From: Tribonema minus
Lineage: Eukaryota > Sar > Xanthophyceae > Tribonematales > Tribonemataceae
Assembly: GCA_017506865.1 (NCBI GenBank)
Contig: JAFCMP010000123.1
Coordinates: forward strand, 62,001-126,000
Reading direction: 5' to 3'
DNA length: 64,000 nucleotides
Part shown: piece by piece, positions 10,106 to 20,900 of the stretch
Layout of the letters: each line of letters starts with the position of its first letter
Position numbering within the stretch: position 1 is the first letter of the stretch
Made by a program: the position numbers and the translations under genes
Notes under the pieces: model-generated
What the model saw: only the letters and a program-made list of their open reading frames with translations
Database searches by the model: none
Told to the model about the DNA's origin: nothing

Positions 10106-12520
10106 GGTCGCAGGGGTATGTTGGGGCCGAGAGTGCGCACGAGCGTCGCGCCCAAATCGCAACTTCAATTAATGCCTTGAAGTTTTTTTGTTCAGACGCA
10201 AAGCGTGCTCTTAAGGGCCTCGCCCTGGCGCGCTTACGCTCGGCACTGTCGGCAGCGCTCCACATGGCGTACTCTCTGGCCGTGTCATGACACACATGAC
10301 AGAATCCGGGGGGGCACATGGAGGAGGACGTAGGGGAGGATCCCGAGATGCCATTTGGCGGCAGCGGCGTTTGAGTGGTTGTCATTGGGACACTTTCAGA
10401 CTGTCACACGACATGTAGATTCCGTACAAGCTTCAAGTTAGATGCCATTCATCTCATCTGGGCTGTTTCGAGCCCTGAGCGAGAATTAAATAAAAGGCAG
10501 ACGTCTGCTGTCATAGTTCGAAGCACTTGTGAACATCATACTGAGGAGTGTCCTAAAACTCGTGCCTAACGTGTGGAGCCAAATGCTTGACACGCTTTCC
10601 AACCTGCGCAATGGGTTTGACATGTAGGACAGCTTCTAAGATGTTTGCAACATCCATAACATGGAATTCCAAAAGTGTGAGCAACAAAAACACAGTAGAT
10701 TCCGGCGATGCTTAACATCGAGGCCAGATTTCATCAATCTTGTGACGTTTCCTCCCCGCCTGCAGTCGCGTATCTATACCAGCAGGCGCACAAGCAGCTC
10801 CCCAACAGAGAGGTACGTGCTGCTGCGTTGAGTCTGCTGTACCACTTTTTCTGTGCTCAGCGCGCTGGTGTTTCCGCTGCCTTTCATATGTAGCAACTGA
10901 CTCCTTTGCTGCTTTCTGCAGCAGTCGTTGCCCTTGTGTTTCCTCTGTGCACAGCATGTGGGTTTGCCGACGCCCTGCCTACGCTCACGCTGCATCCGCT
11001 CGCCACTCTGTGCAGCATGTGCGTGAGCCACCCAGGCTAATATGCAAGTCCGAGCCGAGCCTGCACCTATGGTGCAACTTATTGCACAAATGGTGCTGCA
11101 GATATGCCCGGCAGGTATGTGTTCGCGCGACAGATTCTTACGGGTGTGGCGTTGCACGACCCCACAGCCTCGCAGCCCTCACAGGAGCACTTTCAGATGC
11201 TCAGGCCTGTGTTGGCATGTTCGTACTTGTCCCCTGGGCTCCTCCCCTTCCCCCTATTTGACATTTGTGAGTATGTAGAGGGGGAGTCCCAGGGGACAAT
11301 GTTCGTACCACCACGCCGAAGCTTTCAGGCGGTGGCACTGCACCGCGGTTCGTAGGTGACGCCATGTTTCATCGTCACGGCAGCACTGCGATTGTGTTTG
11401 AGGCTATGTTCTGTCTTCACCTCACCAGTCACCAACCCTGTTGGCCATATCGCCATGCTGTACGTGCAGCTCCTAGTCAATGGCGCCCAAGACGGCAGCG
11501 GCGGCGGCGTGGCGGAGGGTGCCGCTGCGGCCGCTCAGCCCCAGGTGCACGCGCGCAGCAGCGGCGGCGGCGAGTACGCGCGGCAGCGGCAGCAGCAGGC
11601 GCACCACATCGCGCATTAGCAGCAGCAGCAGTATGCACCGCAGCAGCAGCAGCAGCCGCCGCCGCAGCTCGCGCTGCCGCAGCAGCAGGAGCGGAGACGG
11701 GCGCCCCTCGGGGATGTGGGGGGCGCGCCGGGGGGCGCCGCCGCCAACGGCTGCAAGGCGCAGGCGGCAGCGTCGGTGGCGGCAGTGAAAATTGGGTGCC
11801 GCGGCACCACAGGAGCTGCGACACGAGCATCAACGGCGGCAGCATTATCAGTGTCGGCGGCAGCGGCGGCGGCGGCGGCGGCGGGGGGCGCAAGGGCGAC
11901 GCCAGGGCGGAGGCCGCGGGGGGGAGGGGGAAGCGGCGGCGGACGGGGGAACGGCAGGAAGCGGCGGCGCAAAGTGGACTCTTGTCTGTGCCGGCGGAAG
12001 GGGGCAGGGGGGCGGCGCTGCCAGGCGGCAGCAAGGAGGGCCGTGGCGCGCACGTGCGTACTGCTCGTGCTACAGCTCAACCACAGGCATTTTTGTGGTG
12101 ATGAACGCAACAGCACAACAGAGTGCAAGGAGTGTTTTTGCCAGCATGGTCTTTGCCAGCATGGTTTTCGCCGGTATGGTATGCGTGCACTGCAAATATT
12201 GTCGGCGGCAATGGAGCCTGCACACATAGCGCGAACTTCAAGATTACTGGGGCTGGGGCACCATGCAGGTGCGTACTACAAGTACTTGAAGTGTGTCACT
12301 TTTAGGTGCCGCATACGATGGAGCACAGCCCCAAAAGAGGCGGGCCGCAGAGAGCGTGGAAAGAGTTGAGGCAGCAGGCACGGGCGCACTCATGCGCAAC
12401 AACATTCAGCTCAATGACGTGCAGCCCCGCATCAGCAGTGCATTGGCGCCGACAGGACTGCCGTGAACCTGCAGACTGACACGCCCACACACATGTTTGC
12501 TGCATCCCGTTTGCGCGCAG
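10106..12520. other. Region between the alkyltransferase start and the first well-supported exon of the next gene
   Basis: Holds the alkyltransferase 5' flank (shared with 17018-17200), repeat family 1 copy A, then a candidate short exon at 10766-10812 and a Gln/Ala/Gly-rich open stretch at 11488-12060. These last two are described with the hypothetical gene. Nothing else was recognised. Confidence 0.5.
10198..10500 (-). mobile_element. Dispersed repeat family 1, copy A
   Basis: Shares long stretches with 27063-27262 (same orientation) and 28626-28925 (opposite), plus a fragment at 24658-24720. The shared end reads 'gggct', then 'gccctgagcgagaattaa' and A-rich bases. On one strand the other half encodes a conserved 'YAMWSAADSAERKRARA' in both full copies. 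No transposase or clear terminal repeats were seen, so it may be a non-autonomous element or a duplicated gene-flank segment. It lies directly upstream of the alkyltransferase. Confidence 0.65.
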
Positions 12521-15500
12521 GTGTGGAGCCGCAGCGGCAGCGCCGCCTCGTGCGGGCCGCCTGCGTCGCTCTGGAGATTGACCCGCTGGAGCTGGCGGAG
12601 CGCCACCATGACACGCCGGACGCGCCCTATGTCGCTGAAGACGTGGCGCGCATCGGCAAGCTTGCCGACCGCTGCGACGTGCCCGCCGCGCTTCGCGGCA
12701 TCCACGGCAGCGTTGACGGCGGCGTCAACGGCGGGTGAGTGATTGACGAGCGCCGCCTACCCCCTGCACGTCTCGGACGTCTCGTCTTGGCAGCAGAGCA
12801 TGTACCACCGATGATTCGACATGATGTCGAGGTACACGCGTGCGTCCGCCGCCGCGTCGCGTTGGTGATGTCGGTTGAGCAGCGCGTGCTTTTGGCGTGC
12901 CGTGCGCACGTACGCGTGCCCGATGAGTCTATCCTCGGGAGTACATGGCGCGTGCGTGTATGTGCGTGTTCGAGGAGCACGTGTCCTTGCGCGCCACTCA
13001 GCGCGTTGCTCGCTTCCGACGCGCAGGCCGCGCCTGAACCTGTGCAAGTGGTCGCGCAGATGGTCCACACCCCACTCGCCGCTCCATGCATGCCGCGCTG
13101 CCGAGGCGGCCCAGTCCCCTTGTCAACCTCCCCCCCCCCCCCCCCTCCCCCCCCTTCCACCGCTCACAGGCGGCGCTCGTCAATCACTCACCGCCGTTGA
13201 CACCGCCGTCCACGCTGCCGTGGATGCCACGCAGTGCGGCGCGCACGTCGCAGCCATCGACGCGCTGGTTGATGAGCGCTACGAGCTGCTCGACATTGGG
13301 CGCGTCCGGCGTGTCGTGGTGGCGCTTCGCCAGCCCCAGCGGGTCAATTCTCAGAGCGGCGCAGGCGGCCCGCACGAGGCGGCGCTGCCGCTGCGATGCC
13401 ACGCCTGCGCGCAAACGGGATGCAGCAAACATGTGTGTGGGCGTGTCAGGCCGCAGGTCCACGGCAGTCCTGTCGGCGCCAATGCACTGCTGATGCGGGG
13501 GCCGCACGTCATTGAGGTGCTGTGGAGACCGCTGCGCGCCATTGAAGTTGTGCCTGCGCGCCGCAAGTGCCGGGCATGGCGTCAGTCCGCACGCGCGCGT
13601 GCGCACGTGCGCGTGTCATCAAGTGCGAGAGTTCCTGCTTGCTTCTCCGGGCAGGGCAGCTGCGCGCTGAAGTGATGCGTGCCAGAGCTCAGACGCAACT
13701 CCAACTACACACAACTTCAACTTGATGCCACCGATACCTGCCTTTGTGGTTGACCGTTCACCCTGTGCGTGAGCGCCGCCGCCGCCGCCGCAGCCGCAGC
13801 TGCCGCCGTCGCAGCTGCCGCCGAGGCGGGTGACGTGCACCAGCAGACGGCGCGCCAAAAGCACGCACTGCTCAACGACATCATCAACGCGACGCGGTGG
13901 CGGACGCTCTCTTGTACCTCAACATCATGTTGAGCAGTATGCGCTAGCAAAGGACGCTGCTGGCGCCATTGCTCGTCCGTTCCAGTTGCTCCGCTGTTGT
14001 TGCTGCGCAGACATGCCTGTGGCCGCCCTGTTCAGCAGCTCAGTGGCTTGCATATCTGGCCACTGCATTAACTGACACGACACGCTTGTGCGCACTGCGA
14101 TGCTCACAGGAGCCGATCACTGCCAGCCCGCGCGCGATCTCACATAGCAGTTGAAGTTGTCATTTGCGGTTGTATGTCACATCGCTTGTGAAGTAGTTGC
14201 GCCTTGGAAGTTGAAGTGCCTCCTTCACATCATTAGCCAAGGGCTGCAGGTGTCAATGGGCACTGAGACACTGCTCACTGCTTGCGCACGGAGTCTTGTT
14301 TGCGCTGCGCAGGCTCCGCGGACTACCAACAGGGGGAGATGAAGCCCGACGGCAAGGTGTTCCGGGGGATGAGGCAGCGCAAGGCCGATGGCGGTGAGTG
14401 ACCGACGAGTGCCCCCTACCCCCTGCACGAGGACCTCTCGTCTTGGCAGCGGAGCATGTGCCACCAATAATTCAACATGATGCTGAGGTGCACGCGTGCA
14501 TCCGCCACCGCGCTGCGTTGATGATGTCATTCAGCAGTATATACGCGCTAGCAAAGGGCGCTGCCGGCGCCATTGCTCGTCCGTCTTCCCGTTGCTCCGC
14601 TGCTGTTGCTGCGCAGACATGCCCCTGGCCGGCCTGTTCAGCAGAAGCAGCAGCGCTCAGCAGTGGCTTGCATATCTGTGCGTGCGCAGTTTGAGGTTTT
14701 TGTGGTGACTTGCCGCTAACCCTACTGAGAGGTGACACACTGCGTTTGCGCCCATGCTGATGCTACTGCTTTCTTGTACAGGCAACGACGCGCATGATGC
14801 CTGGAAGCATGGTGGGTATTCCAAACCGAATCTGGTCAAGGACGACCCGTCGGCTGCTGCAGGTGTGTGTTGTCCTTGTTAATTTGTAGATATTTGTAGA
14901 TGTTGGCAGCAGCCCTTAATGAGGACGTCAACTGCGCAGTGGCCGAGCTTGTTCAGCGGAGCAGCAGCGCCCCAGCAGTCGCTGCGCCTCATGAAAGGGG
15001 TGCATCGCGGCTGAGCGCGAGCAGTGCTCATGTTGAAGTTGCATGTATTGAGGTTGAACTTCAACCGTGAACTTAAACCATTCGCTCGGTGTGCGCGCGC
15101 AGGTGCACAGCATCTCTTTGCCCGTGTTTCAACTCTGGTGCATCACGTCAACAGCGCATCTATCCATCACTTGCAGAAACATAATATTATACACAGTGCA
15201 CACTCGGTCACTGGGGTCAGGTAGCTGTGCATGGGGCGCGTCAGAGTCTGTGCACATTCAACGTGTGGTGAACGTGTGGTATGGTGAGGCTTAGGTTGAA
15301 GTTGTACTTGGCGGTTGGCGTTCACTTGCACTTGAAGTTGTGCCTTGGGGGGTTGAAGTGCCCCTTTTCACATCTTACTCATAGGCCAGGGGCTGCAGGT
15401 GTGAGTGCCAGTGGGGCCTAAGACCTTGCAGGCCATGCTCATCGTCGGCGCTGCTGAAGCCGCTTAATGCTCGCGCATCTACTTAGTAATTTCAGGGTGT

Positions 15501-15956
15501 CATCCTCAAGCTCTGCTGCAGTCTCCATGATGGCTGCGCAGGCAGGGATCCACAAGTACCGGTAACTGCAGCCAATCACATGTGCATGTTTCTGCACGCA
15601 GTAATGTTCATGAGTCATCCACTGCGCACACACCTTCATGTTCATGCACATCTCCGTCGCGCTTGCACCCTCAAAGTTGCCTTGAAACTCAGTGAGGCAC
15701 CTGCCTCTGCTGCGCCTCTCTTGTTGTGGCTGCAGCTGCTGCTCGACCGAGGCACCTGGATTTAAGAGACGGCAAGCGGCAGATCTCCGTGTCCTTCACA
15801 TGCCCTGCCGCCTGTGACCACGCTGCCGATGCCACATTTGGTGCCAAGCGGCCTGCAGCGGTTCACCGGGCTGAGCCTGGTGGTTGGCTTCGGCTGCCTA
15901 AGTGCCTCACAAGAAAGCGCAACGGCAGGAAGTGCGGTTATCACCTTGCACGGTGA
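10766..15956 (+). CDS. Hypothetical multi-exon gene, probably disrupted
   Basis: Not recognised. Candidate exons: 10766-10812 ('YLYQQAHKQLPNRE'), a Gln/Gly-rich stretch from about 11488, 12521-12734 ('RLVRAACVALEIDPLELAER'), 14313-14393 ('GEMKPDGKVFRGMRQRKADG'), 14782-14862 ('AWKHGGYSKPNLVKDD') and 15736-15956 (ends 'KCLTRKRNGRKCGYHLAR', TGA). The last three join in phase 1. The Gln-rich exon is interrupted by TAG at 11617-11619 inside a CAG run, with the same frame open on both sides, and later changes frame. Exon 12521-12734 ends one base out of phase with the next exon. The 5' end is not defined. The basic, Gln-rich composition would suit a nuclear protein, but that is a guess. Confidence 0.35.
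12410..13525. repeat. Inverted repeat carrying two copies of one exon
   Basis: The left arm (about 12410-12750) and right arm (about 13165-13525) are opposite-strand copies separated by about 420 bp. Both encode '(Q)RQRRLVRAAC' followed by 'IDPL' and end with 'ALRGIHGSVDGGVNG' and a splice donor. Homology extends upstream of the exon into 'cacacacatgtttgctgca' and flanks. The right-arm copy on the minus strand keeps donor G|GTGAGT, while the left arm has one extra G. Confidence 0.85.
12735..12905 (+). repeat. Intron start shared with another intron of the same gene
   Basis: The intron after exon 12521-12734 begins 'gtgagtga', then 'cgagcgcc', 'taccccctgcacg', 'tctcgtcttggcag' and 'agcatgt'. 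The intron after exon 14313-14393 begins with nearly the same 150 bases (14394-14545). The two preceding exons are not similar, so intron sequence itself was copied or spread. Confidence 0.75.
13184..13540 (-). pseudogene. Inverted exon copy of the hypothetical gene
   Basis: Minus-strand open stretch encoding 'SQRQRRLVRAACAALRIDPL' and 'DAPNVEQLVALINQRVDGCD', about three-quarters identical by eye to the plus-strand exon 12521-12734. No flanking minus-strand exons of the same gene were found, so it is likely a non-functional inverted duplicate. Differences are mostly substitutions that keep the frame. Confidence 0.6.
13815..14690. repeat. Mosaic of direct and inverted duplications
   Basis: The block 13935-14065 ('gcgctagcaaagg', 'ccattgctcgtccgt', 'tgcgcagacatgcc', 'cagtggcttgcatatctg') is repeated at 14540-14675 in the same orientation. 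The adjoining block 13830-13930 is an inverted relative of 12740-12900. The segment encodes 'TARQKHALLN' on opposite strands at the two places. The order indicates at least two rounds of duplication, one with inversion. Confidence 0.7.
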
Positions 15957-15989
15957 CCACACTGGGACAAGACCAAGGAGACTTTGTGT

Positions 15990-16103
15990 GCGCCCAGGTG
16001 TTGTCGATGCAACGCATCTCGGTACAATGTCGTACAGGTACCAAAATGTGCATGTTGTATCGAACATGTACCGAGATGCATTGTATCGACAACACCTGGG
16101 CGC
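15990..16103. ncRNA. Long imperfect hairpin
   Basis: Two 36-base arms (15990-16025 and 16068-16103) are reverse complements with only two non-Watson-Crick positions, one of which can be G-U. They enclose a 42-base loop. Arms start 'gcgcccaggtgttgtcga'. The stem starts about 35 bases after the stop of the hypothetical gene. It could be a small-RNA precursor, a 3'-end structure or a short inverted-repeat element; the sequence does not decide. Confidence 0.55.
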
Positions 16104-17017
16104 CCATTCGAAGCCGGGCTCCGTGGAAATGGAGCAGGTGCAGAGCCTCCAGCGCCTCCAGCTACTGACAATGCGACTATGAGAATTTTCCCAGCCAGCT
16201 GATTTGGCGCTCTGTTGTGTGTTGACTTCGTTGTCCTTTGTTGACGTACATGCGGCCTTGACGACGAAGTGCAGAAGGCGTGCCTGCTCTTGTGTGCACC
16301 AGCTTCTTTTGATGCAATAAAAATTCACGGCGTGGTCTCACTGCCACCATGCGTGGCTGCATGTTGTTCTGTGAAAGACGAGACGAAGTATGCGCACGAC
16401 ACTGCAATGCTATAGGGCATGCATCAGGCACCTTGGCTCTGCGGTACGCATACACCAGCTTGTGCTGCAGCATGGTCCTGCGGTTGCCCAGAGGGGTACA
16501 TGACTGCACGCGTGATGGCAACTGGCACACAGCCTGCAAATTCCCTGAATGTATGCTATATGCAGAATCATTGGCATTGCACAAAAGTCTCACGACATGC
16601 AGACGACTCGCCATGCGGCAGCGGTGTTGGACGATGCTTGATGAACAGCTGCATTCGGATTGGTGTTGACACAAGGCCTCTCTGGGCCAGCAGAACTGCG
16701 CTGTGCAAGCAGCAGTACACCACAGACCACCAGATCCATGCATGTGATCCATTGCAAGTGCAGGCAAGGCAGTTGACGCTCCCACTTGGCACTGCTCAGC
16801 AAACCCTAAGCATAGGGTACACGCAATGCTACCACATTGTTGCCAAGTTGAAAAGGGATTTACGTGCGTGAACCCTGGCAGTTTATCACTATGCTGCAGC
16901 TGCTGCAGACTGAGTGCGCAGCATTGTGAGTCATGTGCTTGCTGCGAAGTTTGCCACAGCCATCACACAATGGGCATTGGTGACAGTGGTTGTTCCACGT
17001 GCCCGCCGTCTTGCCGC

Positions 17018-17200
17018 CGCTGCTGCTGCTGACACAGAACCTCCGCCCGCCTTTGGGCTTCGTGACGGCGGTGCGCGTCATGGTCGAAGGGGCCGAGAGT
17101 GCGCACGAGCGTGTCGCGCCAAAATCGCAACTTGCGCACGAGCGTGTCGCGCCAAAATCGCAACTTCAACTAAAAGCCTTGAAGTTCAGTCGCAGTCAAG
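17018..17200 (-). pseudogene. Duplicated 5' flank and first codons of the alkyltransferase gene
   Basis: On the minus strand this repeats the alkyltransferase leader: the start and 'MTRTAVTKPKGGRR' are identical, then the sequence diverges within about 20 codons and the catalytic core is missing. The upstream flank also matches 10106-10195, including 'gccgagagtgcgcacgagcg' and the paired 'caacttcaa' and 'ccttgaagtt' words. A 33-bp part of the flank is doubled within this copy. It points away from the ORF at 17534. Confidence 0.8.
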
Positions 17201-17533
17201 CCAACTTCAAAACAAGTTCATGGACATCGTCTTCGGCAGCAACCAGGTTTGCCTTCCAGTCCCTAAAGTGCATCCGAGCGCCGACGCGGTAGCGGCAGGC
17301 CGGTGCACTAAACTGCGCGGCGGCTTTGAAGTAGCTTGTTGCATAGACGTCACCATTATGATACGTGACAGCTCATGTCCCTCCCGCCTCCGTCAGGCTC
17401 AGGGGGGCGCGCGCGATGTGCAGCGCGTGCTTGAATCGGCTTCGCAGGAAAAGATAGACACATACGTAGTCTCAGGGCCCTGGACCCCACTACACACACC
17501 CTATTTTCCGCAGCCTTTGACCACTTCGGCGCT

Positions 17534-17791
17534 ATGTCACGCGACACCCAAGCGCTGCTACACGCACTCGCCGAGCAGAGCTCGCAGGGCAGCTACAATC
17601 TCGCGCAGCGCGTTGCCTTCTGGCGCCGCCGCACCTCCCTCGCGCTACAGCGCGCGCTCACACGTGTCGTGATCGACAACTGGAACGCAGTCATTGCCCC
17701 TGATGGCGACGTCAGCGCTTACCGCCGCATCGCACTGTTGCAAGTGGCGCGGCCCTCGCCGGCCAGCGCCGAACCGCCGGCCCCTCCGTAG
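17534..17791 (+). CDS. Hypothetical 85-residue protein
   Basis: Not recognised. The frame encodes 'MSRDTQALLHALAEQSSQGS', a basic middle 'VAFWRRRTSLALQRALTR' and a Pro/Ala-rich end before TAG. The frame stays open upstream to an acceptor-like CCGCAG at about 17512, adding 'FDHFGA', so this could be the last exon of a longer gene. Its 3' end and the following 80 bases recur, decayed, at 53335-53530. It lies about 135 bp upstream of the CSP41b start on the same strand. Confidence 0.45.
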   Translation: MSRDTQALLHALAEQSSQGSYNLAQRVAFWRRRTSLALQRALTRVVIDNWNAVIAPDGDVSAYRRIALLQVARPSPASAEPPAPP

Positions 17792-17925
17792 ATTTAGTTA
17801 TTGCCCAATTTATCGTGCGCTCAACCCATGCGGTTCAGGACATAATATACAACTTCAAGGCTTTACTTGAAGTTTACAGGTTCGTGCGTTGCAAACTGCC
17901 AGCACAGCAGCAGACCGAGGCAGAC

Positions 17926-20900
17926 ATGAAATTGACGAGCTTCACCGCGGCCCTGGCGGCCCTGCCCTGCGCAGCATGCTTCGTCACCCCGTCCATGTCT
18001 GCTGGCCCCCAGCGAGTCCTGGTCATTGGCGGCACTCGGTTCAGGTTGGTGTGCATGTTTGACAACACGCTTCACAGAAGGCTCTTATAGGATCATCACC
18101 ACTTGACTGCGTTGCTACTAGGTCTGCAATATGATGCAAGCAGCGCAGGCTGCCTAGAGGTCCCATTTAAGCGCCAGGTCCATGACGTGTTCGCACTTTT
18201 GCCATTCAGGTTTGACTCTAGATGGCCCTTGCGTTCATCAGCGGCGCGTGCTACCCACTATGGCAGCGACGCCATGCGTATTATCGACTTCCGCACTTCC
18301 GCAAAGCCTCTACTTTCTGGAAATACACAGATGTGCTTACATGAGGATTGCATTCAATTCGGCCTTGTACAGCTTGTGTGCACCTCGTCATGTTCAGTGC
18401 CCGTTGCGTTGCTGCCGTCTCACAGTGGGCTGTACTTGCAAAAGGAGCTGCACTCCCGGGGTCATGAGGTGGTGCTGTACAACCGCGGGAAAACGGCCAA
18501 CAAGCAGCTGCCGGGGGAGAGCGATGAGGAGTACGAAAAGCGGTGCAAGGAGGTACGTGTGTATGATATACAATTGGAAACATTTGCCGAAACTTTGAAG
18601 GCCCTGTTTCTATTCATATTTTTCTATTGCTGGTCCTGGCAATTTTGAAATCACCTCAAGTCAACTTTACCCTTCTTCAGTGTGGTGTGTTTGCAGTGCA
18701 CATGGCACATGTAGGTGAGGTTCTACTGATCATTTTGTACACAAGGTGATGATGTGAAAAGCGTGGATCATTCAGTGCGCTCAGCAACCAGCTAACGTCT
18801 CCAGACAGTGGTCAATATCCCAGCCACCCTCAAGCTTTCCATTACACAGACCGACGGCTACCTGCTCACAATCAGATGATTGATCATCCACTGGGATGAA
18901 TCCGCAGGCACAATGTCATTTGCAACCTTCAATGCCTGTCTGCGTCTGCATACTTGGAAGTGCATTTATTGCGCTGCTCATGATGGCACCATCCTAGATA
19001 AATTGTATAACATTCGGCATCCTAGATAAATTGTATAACATTCGGCGAGCATGAAGTCGTTGTGCGGAAAAGCCATGGCGCCAGAGGCGCAATTGCGCTT
19101 TGGCGGACGCCCACAGAAATTGAGCGGCATCAGAGGCGCGATTGCGCTGTGACGGACGCCGCTGCACAGAAAAGAGCAGCATACAGCATGTGTTCACTTG
19201 CGTTTTGTTAACTTTGCAATGTGCAGCATGAACAAACAGTAATCAAATATAGGGGTGCAGTTGCAGAGCAGGTATGTGGAAAGGTCCCCCCAAAGGTCCC
19301 CACAGTGAATTGTCAGTCCATTCTATGTAGCTCATTTCATTTTTTGTGAGAACATCAGCAACAACGAAGTAATCGCAAGGCAGTACACATTGTAGTGTAA
19401 CCTCTTTGAAAGGTCGAGTTTTTAAGTTATCACTGCTGGGGTTGTTTGCAACAACAGCAGTGCCTTGCATAATTTCAAGAGCGCGGTAGCACCTACTTAC
19501 ACCTTTGTCTGATGGTATGCGCAATGCATTTAAATAATCACCTCAGAAAGCTACTTCGTATGAATTTTCAGGTTTGCTAGCTTGTAATGCCATCATTTGT
19601 CGATCACGCCAATGCTCGCGTGAGGGGGCACGAATCGCATGCTTTCATGTCTCCTAGTCGCCCATGCTGACTCAGGTTACACAGTTGTGATAGGCCACGG
19701 ACGCAAACACGTCTGTACGCTTTTTATCTTCATGAAGCTGGAATGTGTACAGTGGGAACTAACATAGTCGTGCAGTTTGTCTGCACATGAAGTCTGCAAT
19801 CAATTGAGTTCTGCGCAATCACAACCTGACAGTGTTTGTGCTGCGACGCACAACTAGTAGTATCGTACAGGACATCGGTCACAACTATTTTGTTGTTGAT
19901 GATGGACTGGAGTGACAGATGCGCTTTGATGTGATGCCAGCCAGCCATTGGCACCGCAAACGCTTTTGCAATTTTTGAGCACTGAAAGTTTGGGCACACA
20001 GTGTGCTCGTAGGTCACGGATACCCTCAAGGCCCTCCACTGTTCGACGCTAGAACCTGTCCTCAGATGTCTAAAGTCCTCCTTTCGAAGATCTCAATTTG
20101 AGCCTGGCTACCGTAAAGGCTTATTGTTCAAGGGTTAGCGCTAACCCTAACCCTAAGCTGGATTCAACAACCCCAGCATTTATTCACCGAATTGTTTATT
20201 GTACTGCATCTTTATGGAGGCCAGATCTGACCTAAGCTGCCTGGCCACCTCGGCTGGTTGAAGTTTCTCAATTCTGCTATGTGGGCATGATGCGAACAAT
20301 GGCCAACAATATGAGGACTTGACAGGGGGTTGAAGCAATGCACAGGGGTCCTGTGCAAAGCACTCATCAATGGCTCAGAATTCCACGGCAGGGTTTCAAA
20401 GGGACACAAGCATAGCGCGTGCATTGCACGCCAATGCTTGTTGCAACGCACGACAGTGCTAGTCGAGACCAGAGTAAGGCCCGCGTCTCACGTCCACTAG
20501 CGATAGCAGTGCGGGTTTGTTTATTGAAATGGGTGTCCTCACTTGTTTGATGCCGGCAGTTACGCTGCAAGTTCGTGATGTGACGCACCGCAACGTGCCG
20601 CAGTTGGACTCTTGGACTTGTATTCATGAAGGCCTCAAGGGGTGGGGGGGTGTCCCGTGTGTCCCTGAGGTTCGAACCCCATGCAGCAGCCTAGTCTGCG
20701 CTGTGCTGCAGTTGAACAACGAAACGACTTGCGCTTCAGTGCTGCACGCCGAGATTCTCGCATTACCTCTTTGGGTCCTGTGATAGCTCTCTAGTCCTCT
20801 CACACTGCTGCGCAGGTATATGCATGCGATATGGAAGTTTGAGCGACCGACAACTTCCTTGCGCACCATTACTGACTACATATACTGTATGTATGCATGT

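Larger units (their letters stand above)
15957..17533. other. Non-coding stretch with hairpin and alkyltransferase-flank copy
   Basis: No convincing gene was recognised. It contains the large hairpin at 15990-16103 just after the last stop of the hypothetical gene, and the duplicated alkyltransferase 5' module at 17018-17200. A possible exon-like open stretch occurs near 17397-17460 ('VQRVLESASQEKIDTY'), but its phase does not fit the next ORF. Confidence 0.5.

Noticed and set aside
16177..16785. 202-residue minus-strand frame
   Set aside because: No domain, mixed composition, overlaps other equally long frames; judged non-coding.
20660..20690. tRNA-like T-arm 'ggttcgaacccc'
   Set aside because: No matching acceptor, D or anticodon stems could be formed around it; the T-stem itself does not pair fully.
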